Source: Pseudomonas sp. C2B4
Lineage (GTDB): Bacteria; Pseudomonadota; Gammaproteobacteria; Pseudomonadales; Pseudomonadaceae
Direction of reading: 5' to 3'
Length of the DNA: 64,000 nucleotides
Assembly (NCBI RefSeq): GCF_013359695.1
Contig: NZ_JABFMU010000002.1
Location: 124,001 to 188,000, forward strand
Below, piece by piece: positions 18,343-28,349 of the stretch. Below the pieces are notes generated by a model. It was not told the origin of the DNA. It saw only the letters and a program-made list of their open reading frames with translations, and searched no databases. Within the stretch, counting starts at the first letter, position 1. Every line of letters starts with the position of its first letter. The position numbers and the translations under genes were made by a program.

Positions 18343-19815
18343 TTAGAACACCGAGACGTAATCGCCCAGCTCGACCTGTACCGATTTGATGCGGGTGAAG
18401 TTGTTCAGCGAGCTGATCCCGTTCTCACGGCCAACACCCGACTGCTTGTAGCCGCCGACCGGCATCTTGGCGTCGGACTCGCCCCAGGCATTGATCCAGC
18501 AGATACCGGCTTCCAGTTGATGAATCACGCGGTGGGCGCGGTTCAGGTCCTTGGTGACGATACCGGCGGCCAGGCCGAAGTCGGTGTCGTTGGCGCGGCG
18601 GATCACTTCTTCCTCAGTTTCGTAGGAGAGGATCGCCATCACCGGGCCGAAGATTTCTTCACGGACGATGGTCATGTCGTCGGTGCAGTCAGTGAATACC
18701 GTCGGTGCAACGAAAGCGCCCTTGCCGAACTCGCCGTCGGTCAGACGCTCGCCGCCGCACAGCAGGCGTGCACCTTCTTCCTTGCCCTTGGCGATGTAGC
18801 CCAGCACGCTTTCCATGTGGGCGAAGCTGACCAGCGGACCGAAGTTGGTGTTTTCATCTTCCGGGTTGCCGATGCGGATGCGCGCGACGCGCTCGGCGAT
18901 CTTGGCTTCGAATGCGGCTTTCAGGTGCGCCGGTACGAACACGCGAGTGCCGTTGGTGCAGACCTGACCGGAGCTGTAGAAGTTGGCCATCATCGCGGTG
19001 TCGGCAGCGCGATCCAGGTCGGCGTCGTCGCAGATGATCAGCGGGGATTTGCCGCCCAGTTCCATGGTCACGTCTTTGAGCGAGGAGCTCGAAGCGCTGG
19101 CCATGACTTTCTTGCCGGTGTCGGTGCCGCCGGTGAACGAGACTTTCTCGATGCGCGGGTGCTCGGTCAGCCAGGTGCCGACTTCGCGACCGCTGCCGGT
19201 CAGGACGTTGAACACGCCGGCTGGCAGGCCGGCTTCGGTGTAGATCTCGGCCAGTTTCAGGGTGGTCAGCGAGGTGACTTCGCTTGGCTTGAAGATCATC
19301 GCGTTACCGGCCGCCAGGGCAGGTGCGGATTTCCACAGGGCGATCTGGATCGGGTAGTTCCACGCGCCGATGCCGGCCACGACGCCCAGCGGCTCGCGAC
19401 GGGTGTAGACGAAAGAGGTGGTGCGCAGCGGAATCTGCTCGCCTTCGATGGCCGGCACCAGGCCAGCGTAGTACTCCAGTACGTCGGCGCCGGTGACGAT
19501 GTCGACGTAACGGGTTTCGGAGTAAGCCTTGCCGGTGTCCAGGGTTTCCAGGGCAGCCAGTTCGTCGTTGCGCTCACGCAGGATTTCCACGGCGCGACGC
19601 AGGATGCGCGACCGCTCCATGGCGGTCATGGCGGCCCAGATTTTCTGGCCCTTTTCGGCGCTGACGACGGCGCGCTCGACGTCTTCCTTGGTTGCGCGTT
19701 GTACTTTTGCGAGGACTTCACCGTTAGCCGGGTTGATGGCTTCGAACGTGGCGTCGCTGCCAGCGTCACTGTAGCCGCCATCGATGTAGAGTTTTTGCAG
19801 TTCGAAACGGGCCAT
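18343..19815 (-). CDS. betB: Betaine aldehyde dehydrogenase
   Basis: A 490-residue NAD(P)-dependent aldehyde dehydrogenase that converts betaine aldehyde to glycine betaine. Motifs are [22 protein letters not shown] (nucleotide-binding region), [11 protein letters not shown], catalytic Glu in [10 protein letters not shown], catalytic Cys in [13 protein letters not shown], and the C-terminal [15 protein letters not shown]. The length equals that of characterised BetB enzymes. GAGGA precedes the ATG. It lies between betI and betA and is transcribed with them. Confidence 0.97.
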   Translation of the reverse strand: MARFELQKLYIDGGYSDAGSDATFEAINPANGEVLAKVQRATKEDVERAVVSAEKGQKIWAAMTAMERSRILRRAVEILRERNDELAALETLDTGKAYSETRYVDIVTGADVLEYYAGLVPAIEGEQIPLRTTSFVYTRREPLGVVAGIGAWNYPIQIALWKSAPALAAGNAMIFKPSEVTSLTTLKLAEIYTEAGLPAGVFNVLTGSGREVGTWLTEHPRIEKVSFTGGTDTGKKVMASASSSSLKDVTMELGGKSPLIICDDADLDRAADTAMMANFYSSGQVCTNGTRVFVPAHLKAAFEAKIAERVARIRIGNPEDENTNFGPLVSFAHMESVLGYIAKGKEEGARLLCGGERLTDGEFGKGAFVAPTVFTDCTDDMTIVREEIFGPVMAILSYETEEEVIRRANDTDFGLAAGIVTKDLNRAHRVIHQLEAGICWINAWGESDAKMPVGGYKQSGVGRENGISSLNNFTRIKSVQVELGDYVSVF

Positions 19816-19876
19816 AAAGTCCTCGCAAGTGCATTAAGTGATTGGCGCGTTCAGGGGTTGAGCGTTCTGTTGTGCT

Positions 19877-20470
19877 CTAACTCACCTGCTTGGCCAGTTG
19901 TAAATCCATGTATTCGTAAGCAATCCGGTGCGCCTGCTCGGTGTCGAAAGCGTCTCCCGACAGCGCGCCGCGCAACCACAAACCGTCAATGAGGGCTGCC
20001 AGGCCACGGGCTGCACTGCGCGCATCTTCGAGCGGCAGTACGCGGCGGAACTGGCAGCACAGGTTGGAATACAGACGGTGATCGTTGATCCGCTGCAACC
20101 TGTGCAAAGACGGGTGATGCATGCTGGTGGCCCAGAAGGCCAGCCAGGTTTTCATTGCCGGGCCATTGACCTGGCTGGCGTCGAAGTTGCCTTCGATGAT
20201 CACCTGAAGGTGAGCCCGCGGGCTGTTGTCCTTCAGCGCCTGACGGCGCGTGGTGACGTTCTCGCTCAGGACGCTCATCAGGTACTGCGCCGTGGCAGCT
20301 ATCAGGCCGTTCTTGTCCTGAAAATAGTGACTGATGATGCCATTCGAGACACCGGCCAAACGGGCGATCAGCGCAATGCTGGCGTCCCCCATTCCGACCT
20401 GATCGACCGCCAGCAGAGTGGCTTCGATCAATTGCTGGCGGCGGATGGGTTGCATACCGACCTTGGGCAT
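19877..20470 (-). CDS. betI: TetR-family choline-responsive repressor BetI
   Basis: A 197-residue repressor of the bet genes that is released by choline. The N-terminal TetR helix-turn-helix spans about residues 8-55 ([36 protein letters not shown]), with a BetI-type C-terminal domain ([33 protein letters not shown]). I chose the ATG at 20470 because AAGGAGA lies about 9 nt upstream. A perfect 20-bp palindrome of the BetI operator type lies 70 bp upstream, indicating autoregulation. Confidence 0.96.
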   Translation of the reverse strand: MPKVGMQPIRRQQLIEATLLAVDQVGMGDASIALIARLAGVSNGIISHYFQDKNGLIAATAQYLMSVLSENVTTRRQALKDNSPRAHLQVIIEGNFDASQVNGPAMKTWLAFWATSMHHPSLHRLQRINDHRLYSNLCCQFRRVLPLEDARSAARGLAALIDGLWLRGALSGDAFDTEQAHRIAYEYMDLQLAKQVS

Positions 20471-20540
20471 CTTGCACATCTCCTTAGGCCTTCCGGCAGA
20501 CGTCGAGCGGCTACCGGATTGAGGGCCAGTCTATTTTGTT

Positions 20541-20560
20541 TTGATTGAACGTTCAATCAA
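20541..20560. promoter_or_regulatory. BetI operator palindrome
   Basis: TTGATTGAACGTTCAATCAA is a perfect 20-bp dyad. It closely resembles the known BetI-binding sequence of E. coli and P. aeruginosa. It is 70 bp upstream of betI and about 230 bp upstream of betT. Confidence 0.85.
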
Positions 20561-20712
20561 CAAAGAATAAGATCTGCGACAAATCGTCGCTGCTTACCGA
20601 ATTTTCCTACGTGTAAATGGCGGCAAACCGACATCCGAAAAAGCTCGAAACCTGTACGCCACGGCGTCTCAAGGGCTTCGGGCTTTTTTCGGGCTGTCTT
20701 TATATCACCCAC

Positions 20713-20749
20713 TGGTCGGCTGCCCACTAACCGATTGGTCGGGTACCCA
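20713..20749 (+). promoter_or_regulatory. Direct repeat upstream of betT
   Basis: TGGTCGGCTGCCCA at 20713 and TGGTCGGGTACCCA at 20736 match at 12 of 14 positions with a 23-bp period. The last copy ends 43 bp before the betT start. Candidate activator site or promoter element; no known consensus is assigned. Confidence 0.4.
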
Positions 20750-20792
20750 TTGCCTTGCGTTCTTCTCTCGCACTGCCCGGAGCATCTGTGCC

Positions 20793-22790
20793 ATGAGTTC
20801 TGCCTCGCTAATAAAGACCCCACCCGAGAAGGTGACGGTCAACGGTTGGGTGTTCTACACCTCTACCGCGTTGATCCTGTTGTTGACCGCCATTCTGATC
20901 ATCGCCCCGCAAGAGGCGGGCAGATTGCTCGGAACGGCTCAGGCCTGGTTGTCCCGCAGCTTCGGCTGGTACTACATGGTGGTGATTGCCGCCTACCTGA
21001 TTTTCGTCGTCGGCCTGGCGTTTTCGTCCTACGGCAAACTGAAGCTGGGGAGCAAGGACGACACCCCGGACTTCAGCTACGGCGCCTGGGCGGGGATGCT
21101 GTTCTCCTCGGGTATCGGCATCTCGTTGCTGTATTTCGGTGCGTCCGAGCCGTTGGACCACTATTTCAACCCGCCGGAAGGCGTGGCCGGCAGCAACCTG
21201 GCGGCGCGTCAGGCGGTTCAGCTGACGTTCCTGCACTGGGGCCTGCATGGCTGGGCGATCTACGCACTGGTGGGCCTGGCGGTGGCGTACTTTGCCTACC
21301 GTCACAACCAGCCATTGGCGTTGCGCTCGGCGCTGTACCCGCTGGCGGGCGAGCGTTGGGTCAAGGGCGCGGCCGGTCACGCGGTGGACGGTTTCGGCAT
21401 GTTCGTGACCCTGTTGGGTCTGGTGACCAACCTGGGGATTGGTTCGCTGCAAGTGTCGTCGGGCCTGGAAAACCTGTTCGGCATGGAACACAGCAACACC
21501 AACCTGCTGATCGTGATCATCGTGATGAGCACCGTGGCGACCATCGCGGCCGTGTCGGGTGTGGAAAACGGCATTCGTCGTCTGTCCAACCTGAACATCG
21601 TGCTGTTCAGCGGCCTGTTGATCTTCGTATTGCTGTTCGGCCCGACCTTGCACCTGCTCAACGGCTTCGTGCAGAACATCGGTGACTACCTCAACGGCGT
21701 TGTACTGAAGACCTTCGACCTGTACGTGTACGAAGGCGACAGTGAGAAGTCCGACCGCTGGTTGGGCCTGTGGACCCTGTTCTACTGGGCCTGGTGGATT
21801 TCCTGGGCACCATTCGTGGGCATGTTCATCGCGCGTATTTCCCGTGGTCGCACGGTGCGTGAACTGGTCGCTGGCGTGCTGCTGATTCCGCTGGGTTTCA
21901 CCCTGGCGTGGCTGTCGATTTTCGGTAACTCGGCCCTGGACCTGGTGATGAACCACGGAGCCGTGGAACTGGGCAAGACGGCGCTGGAGCAGCCGTCCAT
22001 GGCGATCTACCAGTTGCTGGAGCATTACCCGGCGTCGAAAGTGGTGATCGGCGTCTCGATTTTCGTGGGCTTTGTGTTGTTCCTGACCCCGGCGGATTCC
22101 GGCGCGGTGATGATGGCGAACCTGTCGTGCAAGGGCGGTAACGTCGACGAAGACGCCCCGCACTGGCTGCGGATTTTCTGGTCGGTGGTGATCACCCTGG
22201 TGACCATCGGCCTGCTGTTCGCCGGTAACTTCGAAGCCATGCAAACCATGGTGGTGCTGGCCGGCCTGCCGTTCTCGGTGGTGCTGGTGTTCTTCATGTT
22301 CGGCTTGCACAAGGCCATGCGTCAGGACGTGCAGATCGAGCAGGAACAAGCGGAACTGGCGGCACGCGGTCGCCGTGGTTTTACCGAGCGCCTGACTCAA
22401 CTGGATCTGCAACCGAGCCAGTCGGTGGTACAGCGCTTCATGGACAAGCATGTCACGCCGGCGCTGGAAGATGCCGCCGTGCAAATGCGCGCTCAAGGCC
22501 TGGATGTGCAAACCGTGCTGGGCAAGGCCAAGCGTTGCATGGGCCTGCGGATCGAGATGGAAGAGGGTAACCCTTTTGTCTACGAAGTCAGCCTGGACGG
22601 CTACCTGGCCACGCCAACCGAATCGGCTCAATCCGATGAGGCGCGCCAGCGTTACTACCGTGCCGAGGTGTACCTGCACAACGGCAGCCAGGATTACGAC
22701 TTGATGGGCTTCACCCAGGACCAGATCACCCGTGACGTGCTCGATCAGTTTGAAAGCCATCGGCAGCTCCTTGGCCGGGTTTACAGCTAA
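20793..22790 (+). CDS. betT: BCCT-family choline transporter BetT
   Basis: A 665-residue proton-coupled choline importer of the betaine/choline/carnitine transporter family. It has 12 hydrophobic segments and the BCCT signature WTLFYWAWWISWAPFVGMFIARISRGRT at about residues 325-352. The first helices contain FSYGAWAGMLFSSGIGISLLYFGASEP. A cytoplasmic C-terminal extension of about 140 residues (after HKAMRQDVQIEQE) matches the osmosensory tail of BetT-type members. It is divergent from betIBA, and the position corresponds to P. aeruginosa betT1. Confidence 0.95.
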   Translation: MSSASLIKTPPEKVTVNGWVFYTSTALILLLTAILIIAPQEAGRLLGTAQAWLSRSFGWYYMVVIAAYLIFVVGLAFSSYGKLKLGSKDDTPDFSYGAWAGMLFSSGIGISLLYFGASEPLDHYFNPPEGVAGSNLAARQAVQLTFLHWGLHGWAIYALVGLAVAYFAYRHNQPLALRSALYPLAGERWVKGAAGHAVDGFGMFVTLLGLVTNLGIGSLQVSSGLENLFGMEHSNTNLLIVIIVMSTVATIAAVSGVENGIRRLSNLNIVLFSGLLIFVLLFGPTLHLLNGFVQNIGDYLNGVVLKTFDLYVYEGDSEKSDRWLGLWTLFYWAWWISWAPFVGMFIARISRGRTVRELVAGVLLIPLGFTLAWLSIFGNSALDLVMNHGAVELGKTALEQPSMAIYQLLEHYPASKVVIGVSIFVGFVLFLTPADSGAVMMANLSCKGGNVDEDAPHWLRIFWSVVITLVTIGLLFAGNFEAMQTMVVLAGLPFSVVLVFFMFGLHKAMRQDVQIEQEQAELAARGRRGFTERLTQLDLQPSQSVVQRFMDKHVTPALEDAAVQMRAQGLDVQTVLGKAKRCMGLRIEMEEGNPFVYEVSLDGYLATPTESAQSDEARQRYYRAEVYLHNGSQDYDLMGFTQDQITRDVLDQFESHRQLLGRVYS

Positions 22791-22837
22791 GTTGTGAAGG
22801 GATGCGGTGCTTCTGTCTGAAGCACCGTATCGCCTTC

Positions 22838-22901
22838 TTCGCGAGCAGGCTCGCTCCCACAGTTGACCGTATTCCAATGTGGGAGCGAGCCTGCTCGCGA
22901 A
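22838..22901. repeat. REPIN 10 (inward type, 64 bp)
   Basis: TTCGCG..CCCAC then GTGGGAG..CGCGAA, 47 nt after the betT stop. Confidence 0.9.
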
Positions 22902-22943
22902 GGGGGCATCAGCCACAAAGCGGAATGACCCGATATCCCATAA

Positions 22944-22978
22944 ACAAAAACGCCGCGATCCTCTCGCGGCGTTTTTGT
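22944..22978. terminator. Bidirectional rho-independent terminator between betT and cbcV
   Basis: The 15-nt arms ACAAAAACGCCGCGA and TCGCGGCGTTTTTGT pair perfectly around the loop TCCTC. Because A and T runs flank both arms, it can end transcripts from both convergent operons. Confidence 0.93.
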
Positions 22979-22988
22979 GTCTGTTGCC

Positions 22989-24167
22989 TTAACCCAGGTT
23001 CTTTCCGAGTAGCGCGTGGTACAGCTCGCTGTCGCCGAGAATCCCCACCACGTGGTTGTTATCGTGCAGCACCAGCTTGTTGCCGGTCTGGTAGCGAATC
23101 TGCAGCGCGTCGCGCATGCCGATGTTCGAGTCCACCAGTGTTGGCCGACGACCCAGGCCTTCAACCGCCTGGCCCGGTACCCAGTTCTGCAGATCCAGGC
23201 TCGAGCCGTTCTGGCGTGCGCCCTTGATGGTGTTGCCCTCGGCCAGGTCGAGCCATGAATCGCCGCCCGGATCCAGGCAGACCGAACCGTTGATGCGCTT
23301 GCAGTTGTCCAGGGTGCGCATCAGGCTGCGGCCGCAGAGTACGTTCAGCGGGTTGGTGTGGGCCACGAAGGTCCGCACGTAGTCGTCCGCCGGGTTGAGG
23401 ACGATTTCTTCAGGCTTGCTGTACTGGATGATCCGACCGTCTTTCATGATCGCGATACGGCTGCCGAGCTTGAGGGCTTCATCGAGGTCGTGGCTCACGA
23501 ACACGATGGTTTTGCTCAGCTTGCGTTGCAGTTCCAGCAGCTCGTCTTGCAGGCCCTGACGGATCAGCGGGTCCAGTGCCGAGAACGGTTCGTCCATCAG
23601 CAGAATGTCGGCGTCCATCGCCAGCGCGCGGGCCAGGCCCACACGTTGCTGCATACCGCCGGAAAGCTCATCGGGCTTCTTGTTGCGCCATTGGGTCAGG
23701 CCCACCAGTTCGAGTTTCTCATCGACCAGTTTCTTGCGTTCCTTCTCCGGACGGCCCTGCATTTCCAGACCGAAGCTGATGTTCTCGCGCACGGTCAGCC
23801 AAGGCATCAGGGCGAACTTCTGGAACACCATCGCGATGCGCTTGGTGCGCATCATTTTCAGTTCGGCGGCGGAGCAGGAGGCAATGTTGATTTGCTTGCC
23901 TTCGTGCTCGACGAACAGCTTGCCGCGGCTGACGGTGTTCAGCCCGTTGATGCAGCGCAGCAGGCTGGACTTGCCGGAACCGGACAAGCCCATCAGCACG
24001 CAGATTTCACCTTTTTCGATATCCAGGCTGGCCTTTTCGACGCCTACGATCTGGCCGGTCTTTTTCAGGATCTCGCTGCGGGTCAAACCTTGATCGAGAA
24101 GTTTCAGTGCCTCGCGCGGATCTTTGGTGAAGATCACGTCGACGTCTTCGAAGCGAATTATGCTCAT
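22989..24167 (-). CDS. cbcV: Choline/betaine/carnitine ABC transporter ATP-binding subunit
   Basis: A 392-residue ATPase of the ProV/OpuAA class that powers quaternary-amine import. Visible are Walker A GLSGSGKS, signature LSGGMQQRVGLARALA, Walker B DILLMDEPFSALDPL and the H-loop VFVSHDLDEA. A C-terminal CBS-like region of about 110 residues (RIAMKDGRI onward) is the regulatory module of this class. The start ATG overlaps the cbcW stop (ATGA). In P. aeruginosa, CbcVW is the shared core transporter used with the binding proteins CbcX, CaiX and BetX. Confidence 0.93.
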   Translation of the reverse strand: MSIIRFEDVDVIFTKDPREALKLLDQGLTRSEILKKTGQIVGVEKASLDIEKGEICVLMGLSGSGKSSLLRCINGLNTVSRGKLFVEHEGKQINIASCSAAELKMMRTKRIAMVFQKFALMPWLTVRENISFGLEMQGRPEKERKKLVDEKLELVGLTQWRNKKPDELSGGMQQRVGLARALAMDADILLMDEPFSALDPLIRQGLQDELLELQRKLSKTIVFVSHDLDEALKLGSRIAIMKDGRIIQYSKPEEIVLNPADDYVRTFVAHTNPLNVLCGRSLMRTLDNCKRINGSVCLDPGGDSWLDLAEGNTIKGARQNGSSLDLQNWVPGQAVEGLGRRPTLVDSNIGMRDALQIRYQTGNKLVLHDNNHVVGILGDSELYHALLGKNLG

Positions 24168-25009
24168 GCGTCACCCCCTACTTTGGCTTCGGGTTGTTTG
24201 CAGATACGGTCGAGCATGATCGCCAGCAGTACGATCGCCAGGCCCGCTTCGAAGCCCAGGGCGATATCAGCAGTGTTCAGTGCGTTGACCACCGGTTTAC
24301 CCAATCCATCGGCGCCCACCAGTGCCGCGATCACCACCATCGACAGCGACAGCATGATGCACTGGGTGATGCCGGCCGCGATGCTCGGCATGGCGTGGGG
24401 CAGTTCGATCCGTGTCAGCAGTTGGCGACGCGAGCAGCCGAAGGCCTTGCCGGCGTCCATCAGTTCTTGAGGGACATCGCGGATGCCCAGGTAGGTCAGG
24501 CGGATCGGCGCGGCGATGGCGAACACCACCGTGGAGATCAGGCCTGGCACCACACCCAGCCCGAAGAGGGTCAGGGTAGGAATGAGGTAAACGAAGGTCG
24601 GTACGGTCTGCATCAGATCGAGTACCGGTCGCATTACAGTGTAGAACATTGGCTTGTGCGCCGCGACGATGCCCAGCGGCACGCCGATGACCACGCAGAC
24701 CAGGGTCGCAAACATCACCTGGGCAAGGGTCTCCATGGTTTCCTGCCAGTACCCCAGGTTGAGGATCAGCAGAAAGGAAGCGACAACAAAGGCGGTCAGC
24801 CCCCATTTGCGCTGGATCAAGTGGGCCAGAATGGCGATGAGTCCAATCAAGACCAGCGGGTTGAACCAGGTCAGCGCGAAAGTCACGCCGTGGATCATCG
24901 TTTCCAGCGTCACGGCAATGGCGTCGAAGGTGTTGGCGCCGTGTTGCGTCAACCATTCGACGAAGCTCGCAATGTGCTGGCCTAGAGGTATTTTCTGATC
25001 AATCAGCAT
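24164..25009 (-). CDS. cbcW: Choline/betaine/carnitine ABC transporter permease
   Basis: A 281-residue inner-membrane permease of the ProW family with five to six hydrophobic segments. The ATPase-contact loop (EAA-like) is around DVPQELMDAGKAFGCSRRQLLTRIELPHAMPSI, at about residues 178-210. I set the start at 25009 (MLIDQK); the frame continues upstream without a better ribosome site. The gene overlaps cbcV by 4 nt. It is separated from cbcX by a strong hairpin at 25045-25066. Confidence 0.92.
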   Translation of the reverse strand: MLIDQKIPLGQHIASFVEWLTQHGANTFDAIAVTLETMIHGVTFALTWFNPLVLIGLIAILAHLIQRKWGLTAFVVASFLLILNLGYWQETMETLAQVMFATLVCVVIGVPLGIVAAHKPMFYTVMRPVLDLMQTVPTFVYLIPTLTLFGLGVVPGLISTVVFAIAAPIRLTYLGIRDVPQELMDAGKAFGCSRRQLLTRIELPHAMPSIAAGITQCIMLSLSMVVIAALVGADGLGKPVVNALNTADIALGFEAGLAIVLLAIMLDRICKQPEAKVGGDA

Positions 25010-25044
25010 GGTAGTGAACGTCCGCATGCAAGGAAATAAACAGC

Positions 25045-25066
25045 CCGGACGGCCGGAGCCGTCCGG
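25045..25066 (-). promoter_or_regulatory. Intercistronic hairpin between cbcX and cbcW
   Basis: The 9-bp perfect stem CCGGACGGC..GCCGTCCGG with loop CGGA lies 10 nt after the cbcX stop. It has no T-run and is therefore more likely a message-stabilising or attenuating hairpin than a full terminator. Confidence 0.65.
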
Positions 25067-25075
25067 CATAAGCGA

Positions 25076-26023
25076 TTACTGTGCGAGCTTGGCTTTCACG
25101 GCCTCCAGGCCTGGTTTACCGTCAATGGTGTTCACGCCAGCGAGCCAGGTATCGAGCACCTGTGGATTCTTTTTCAACCAGGCCTTGGCGGCCGCGTCAG
25201 GCTTCATCTTGTCGTCCAGGATGTTGCCCATGAGTTCGCTTTCCATGTCGACAGTGAACTCCAGGTTTTTCAGCAGTTGGCCCACGTTGCTGCATTCCTC
25301 GGCGTAACCCTTGCGGGTGTTGGTCGCCACGGTGGCAGCACCGAAATCCGGGCCAAAGAAATCGTCGCCGCCAGTCAGGTATTGAATCTTGAAGCGCTTG
25401 TTCATCGGGTGCGGCGCCCAGCCGAGGAAGACCACGGCGGTGTCGCGTTTCTGTGCGCGGTCGACCTGGGAAAGCATCCCCGCTTCGCTGGACTCGACCA
25501 CCTTGAAGCCGGCGTCTTTCAGGCCGAAAGCGTTCTTGTCGATCATGCTCTGTATCAGGCGATTGCCGTCGTTGCCCGGCTCGATGCCATAGATCTTGCC
25601 GTCGAGTTCTTTCTTGAATTTGGCGATGTCGGCGAAGTCATGCAGCCCCTTGTCGTACAGGGCTTGAGGAACGGCGAGGGTGTACTTGGCGCCCTTGAGG
25701 TTGGTGCGTACGGTGTCCACGGTGCCGGCATCGCGGTAAGGCTTGATGTCGTTTTCCATGGTCGGCATCCAGTTGCCGAGGAAGATGTCCATGTTCTTGC
25801 CGTCGGCCAGGGACTTGTAGGTCACCGGCACGGAAATCATGGTGGTCTTGGTCTTGTAGCCCAGCGCGTTGAGCACAACGCTGGTGGTCGCGGTTGTCGC
25901 GGTGATGTCGGTCCAGCCGACATCAGAGAAATTTACGGTGCTGCATTGGGCCGGTTCGGCGGCTTGCGCCAGAACCGGCAGACTAAGCATGGCGGCCAAC
26001 AACAACGACGGGGAACCTTTCAT
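25076..26023 (-). CDS. cbcX: Choline/glycine betaine-binding periplasmic protein
   Basis: A 315-residue periplasmic protein of the OpuAC/ChoX class that delivers choline or betaine to CbcVW. The signal peptide spans residues 1-21 (MKGSPSLLLAAMLSLPVLAQA), with cleavage before AEPAQC. The mature domain has VNFSDVGWTDITATT, FLGNWMPTME, YGIEPGNDGNRLI and VVFLGWAPHPMN, which supply the Trp and Tyr cage of this family. AAGGAG precedes the ATG. It is the first gene of cbcXWV. The carnitine-binding protein CaiX in this window is a clear paralogue. Confidence 0.93.
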   Translation of the reverse strand: MKGSPSLLLAAMLSLPVLAQAAEPAQCSTVNFSDVGWTDITATTATTSVVLNALGYKTKTTMISVPVTYKSLADGKNMDIFLGNWMPTMENDIKPYRDAGTVDTVRTNLKGAKYTLAVPQALYDKGLHDFADIAKFKKELDGKIYGIEPGNDGNRLIQSMIDKNAFGLKDAGFKVVESSEAGMLSQVDRAQKRDTAVVFLGWAPHPMNKRFKIQYLTGGDDFFGPDFGAATVATNTRKGYAEECSNVGQLLKNLEFTVDMESELMGNILDDKMKPDAAAKAWLKKNPQVLDTWLAGVNTIDGKPGLEAVKAKLAQ

Positions 26024-26459
26024 GGATGGACTCCTTGGTGTTTTTTTTGGCAGTGTTCCGACTGGACCACCGCACTTATAGAGTTGCGGTTGGATGGCGT
26101 TTTGGAGACAGCTCTACCACGGCGCCTAGCAATCGAGTCGATATGATCATGTACCAGTGAAAATCTGACGCCTACAGGGTGCGTCGTAACCAGTACAGGG
26201 ATGGTCGCATCCAGTGTCAGTGACGTCGTTTACAGATTTTTTCAGCCACTTTTCCCCCTCTGCATCGCAAAAAAACGCCGAAAACATGGCGCAAAACGCA
26301 CACGGCGTTAGTGGACAAGAGTGCGTCGGTTAGAGACGTCGAACGACATGACAAAAGCCTGATGATGCGGTCATCTCGGCGGATTGCAGCTTGAGCGTAG
26401 CAGCTCCGCCACCGGGCGCTTTTGCGCCTGGAGTTGGCTCACCCAGGAGTTCGGCAGTA
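26024..26459. promoter_or_regulatory. cbcX-sdaB divergent control region
   Basis: A 436-bp gap holding promoters for cbcXWV (leftward) and sdaB (rightward). The hairpin GGGCGC-TTTT-GCGCC lies at about 26414-26428, just before sdaB. GGTCGC, shared with other regions upstream of betaine genes, occurs near 26208. No gene is seen in it. Confidence 0.5.
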
Positions 26460-27836
26460 ATGGCTATCAGTGTTTTCGACCTGTTCAAAATCGGCATCGG
26501 CCCTTCCAGTTCGCACACCGTAGGGCCTATGCGGGCGGCGGCGCTGTTCGTGCAGGGTTTGCGTGAACGGGGGCTGCTGGAGCAAGTGCGGCGCGTCGAA
26601 GTTCAGCTCTACGGTTCACTGTCAGCCACCGGCATCGGTCACGGCAGCGACAACGCGGTCATCATGGGCCTGATGGGCGAGTGGCCGGACGCGATCGATC
26701 CGTCGCAAATCGGCATTCGCATCGCCACCCTGCGCGAAACCGACACGCTGCTGCTCGACGGTCGCTTGCCGGTACCGTTCATCTGGGCCCGGGACATGCG
26801 CCTGATCGACGAAAACCTGCCATTCCACCCCAATGCCATGACCCTGGTCGTCGAAGGCGATGACGGCGAGTTGCATCGCGATACCTACTATTCGGTCGGC
26901 GGCGGTTTTGTCGTCGATGAGGCACAGGCTTCCAGCGGTGTCGTCGACCTGGATCGCACCGTGTTGCCCTACGATTTTTCCAGCGCGGCAGAGCTGCTGG
27001 AACTGTGCAAAAAGCACAACCTGCGCGTGGCTGAATTGATGATGGCCAACGAGAAGGTCTGGCGCAGCGAAGAGGAAATTCGCAGCGGCCTGATGCACCT
27101 CTGGCGTGCCATGCAGGACTGCGTCGAGCACGGCCTCAAGCACGAAGGCATCCTGCCCGGCGGCCTGAACGTGCGCCGGCGTGCGGCCAAGCTGCATCGC
27201 AGCTTGCAGGAGTTGAACAAACCCAATGTGATCGGCTCGACCCTCAGCGCCATGGAGTGGGTCAACCTGTTCGCCCTGGCGGTCAACGAAGAAAACGCCG
27301 CCGGCGGGCGCATGGTCACGGCGCCGACTAATGGCGCGGCAGGGATCATTCCGGCGGTGTTGCACTACTTTATGAAGTTCAGCGAGGACGTGACCGACGC
27401 CAATGTCGTCGACTACTTCCTCGGTGCGGCGTCGGTGGGGATTCTGTGCAAGAAGAATGCGTCGATCTCCGGTGCGGAAGTCGGTTGCCAGGGCGAAGTC
27501 GGTTCGGCCTGCGCCATGGCGGCGGCAGGGCTGGCGGAAATCCTCGGCGCGACGCCGGAGCAACTGTGCAACGCGGCGGAAATCGGCCTGGAACACAACC
27601 TCGGACTGACCTGCGACCCGGTGGGCGGCCTGGTGCAGGTGCCGTGCATCGAGCGCAACGCGATTGCCGCGGTGAAAGCGATCAACGCGGCGCAGATGGC
27701 ATTGCGCGGCGATGGCCAGCACTTTATCTCGCTGGATCGGGTGATACGCACGATGCGCGATACCGGTGCCGATATGCATGACAAATATAAGGAGACATCG
27801 CGGGGTGGGTTGGCGGTTAGCGCGGTGGAGTGCTGA
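26460..27836 (+). CDS. sdaB: L-serine ammonia-lyase (iron-sulfur dependent)
   Basis: A 458-residue single-chain [4Fe-4S] serine dehydratase that converts L-serine to pyruvate and ammonia, the exit of betaine carbon after GlyA. The N-terminal part begins [21 protein letters not shown]. The cluster cysteines lie in [22 protein letters not shown] and [15 protein letters not shown] set the start at 26460 (MAISVF) because CAGGAG lies upstream and the family begins there. In P. aeruginosa the homologue also sits between cbcX and gbdR. Confidence 0.95.
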   Translation: MAISVFDLFKIGIGPSSSHTVGPMRAAALFVQGLRERGLLEQVRRVEVQLYGSLSATGIGHGSDNAVIMGLMGEWPDAIDPSQIGIRIATLRETDTLLLDGRLPVPFIWARDMRLIDENLPFHPNAMTLVVEGDDGELHRDTYYSVGGGFVVDEAQASSGVVDLDRTVLPYDFSSAAELLELCKKHNLRVAELMMANEKVWRSEEEIRSGLMHLWRAMQDCVEHGLKHEGILPGGLNVRRRAAKLHRSLQELNKPNVIGSTLSAMEWVNLFALAVNEENAAGGRMVTAPTNGAAGIIPAVLHYFMKFSEDVTDANVVDYFLGAASVGILCKKNASISGAEVGCQGEVGSACAMAAAGLAEILGATPEQLCNAAEIGLEHNLGLTCDPVGGLVQVPCIERNAIAAVKAINAAQMALRGDGQHFISLDRVIRTMRDTGADMHDKYKETSRGGLAVSAVEC

Positions 27837-28349
27837 TACCGAGTTGGCCCATTCGCGAGCAGGCTCGCTCCCACAGGGGAATGCGATCAAATGTGGGAGC
27901 GAGCCTGCTCGCGAAGGGGCCAGACCAGTCAAAACTGCGCGTAAAGTGAACACCCGTCACAAACCGCGCCACCTTTTGGCGCGTCGCTAACAGATAAATT
28001 GCCTCACCGGCGGTCGGGTACAATCAGTGCTACGACCGCCTGTCACCCGTGCCTGCGGTGACACTCTTTCCGGGCTCGTCGCAGCCCTGTTCCCACAAGT
28101 GCTACCGATTTGCTCACACGCAACGGGGCAGAGCGCTTGTCGCCGTTGATGGCACTTATAACCCCTACTCGCCGCGCGTCATATATAGACACATTCCGAC
28201 GTCGTTTTTAGGAGTTATTGAACGCACATTCAAATTTAGGCATGGCAATTGCTCTGTCATTACAAAGCCCGTCTCCCACGCGAGAACGATGGCAATAACA
28301 AGAGCCTCCGCCTGAGGCCATCACCCGCTTTGTGTGAGGAGATACCGCG
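27837..28349. promoter_or_regulatory. sdaB-gbdR intergenic region, long gbdR leader
   Basis: A 513-bp gap. It contains REPIN 11, a hairpin CGCGCCA..TGGCGCG at 27965-27983, and about 360 bp of further leader before gbdR. An imperfect BetI-like dyad TTGAACGCACATTCAA lies at 28218-28233. An 88-codon frame at 28049-28315 shows no coding character and I do not call it. I found no convincing sigma-54 site, although P. aeruginosa gbdR is known to depend on NtrC/CbrB. Confidence 0.5.
27852..27915. repeat. REPIN 11 (inward type, 64 bp)
   Basis: TTCGCG..CCCAC then GTGGGAG..CGCGAA, 15 nt after the sdaB stop. Confidence 0.9.

Larger units (their letters stand above)
20471..20792. promoter_or_regulatory. 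betI-betT divergent control region
   Basis: A 322-bp gap between divergent genes. It carries the BetI palindrome near betI and, closer to betT, a direct repeat of TGGTCGG(C/G)T(G/A)CCCA at 20713 and 20736. No gene is seen in it. Confidence 0.7.

Noticed and set aside
16498..19992. Long plus-strand frames (564 and 571 codons) opposite betA and betB
   Set aside because: Low-complexity antisense translations, with no ribosome site and no recognisable domain.
20808..22916. 702-codon minus-strand frame opposite betT
   Set aside because: His/Gln-rich antisense of membrane-protein codons, and it starts inside a REPIN.
28049..28315. 88-codon frame in the gbdR leader
   Set aside because: No ribosome site, and the composition is not coding-like. 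It overlaps the presumed promoter region.
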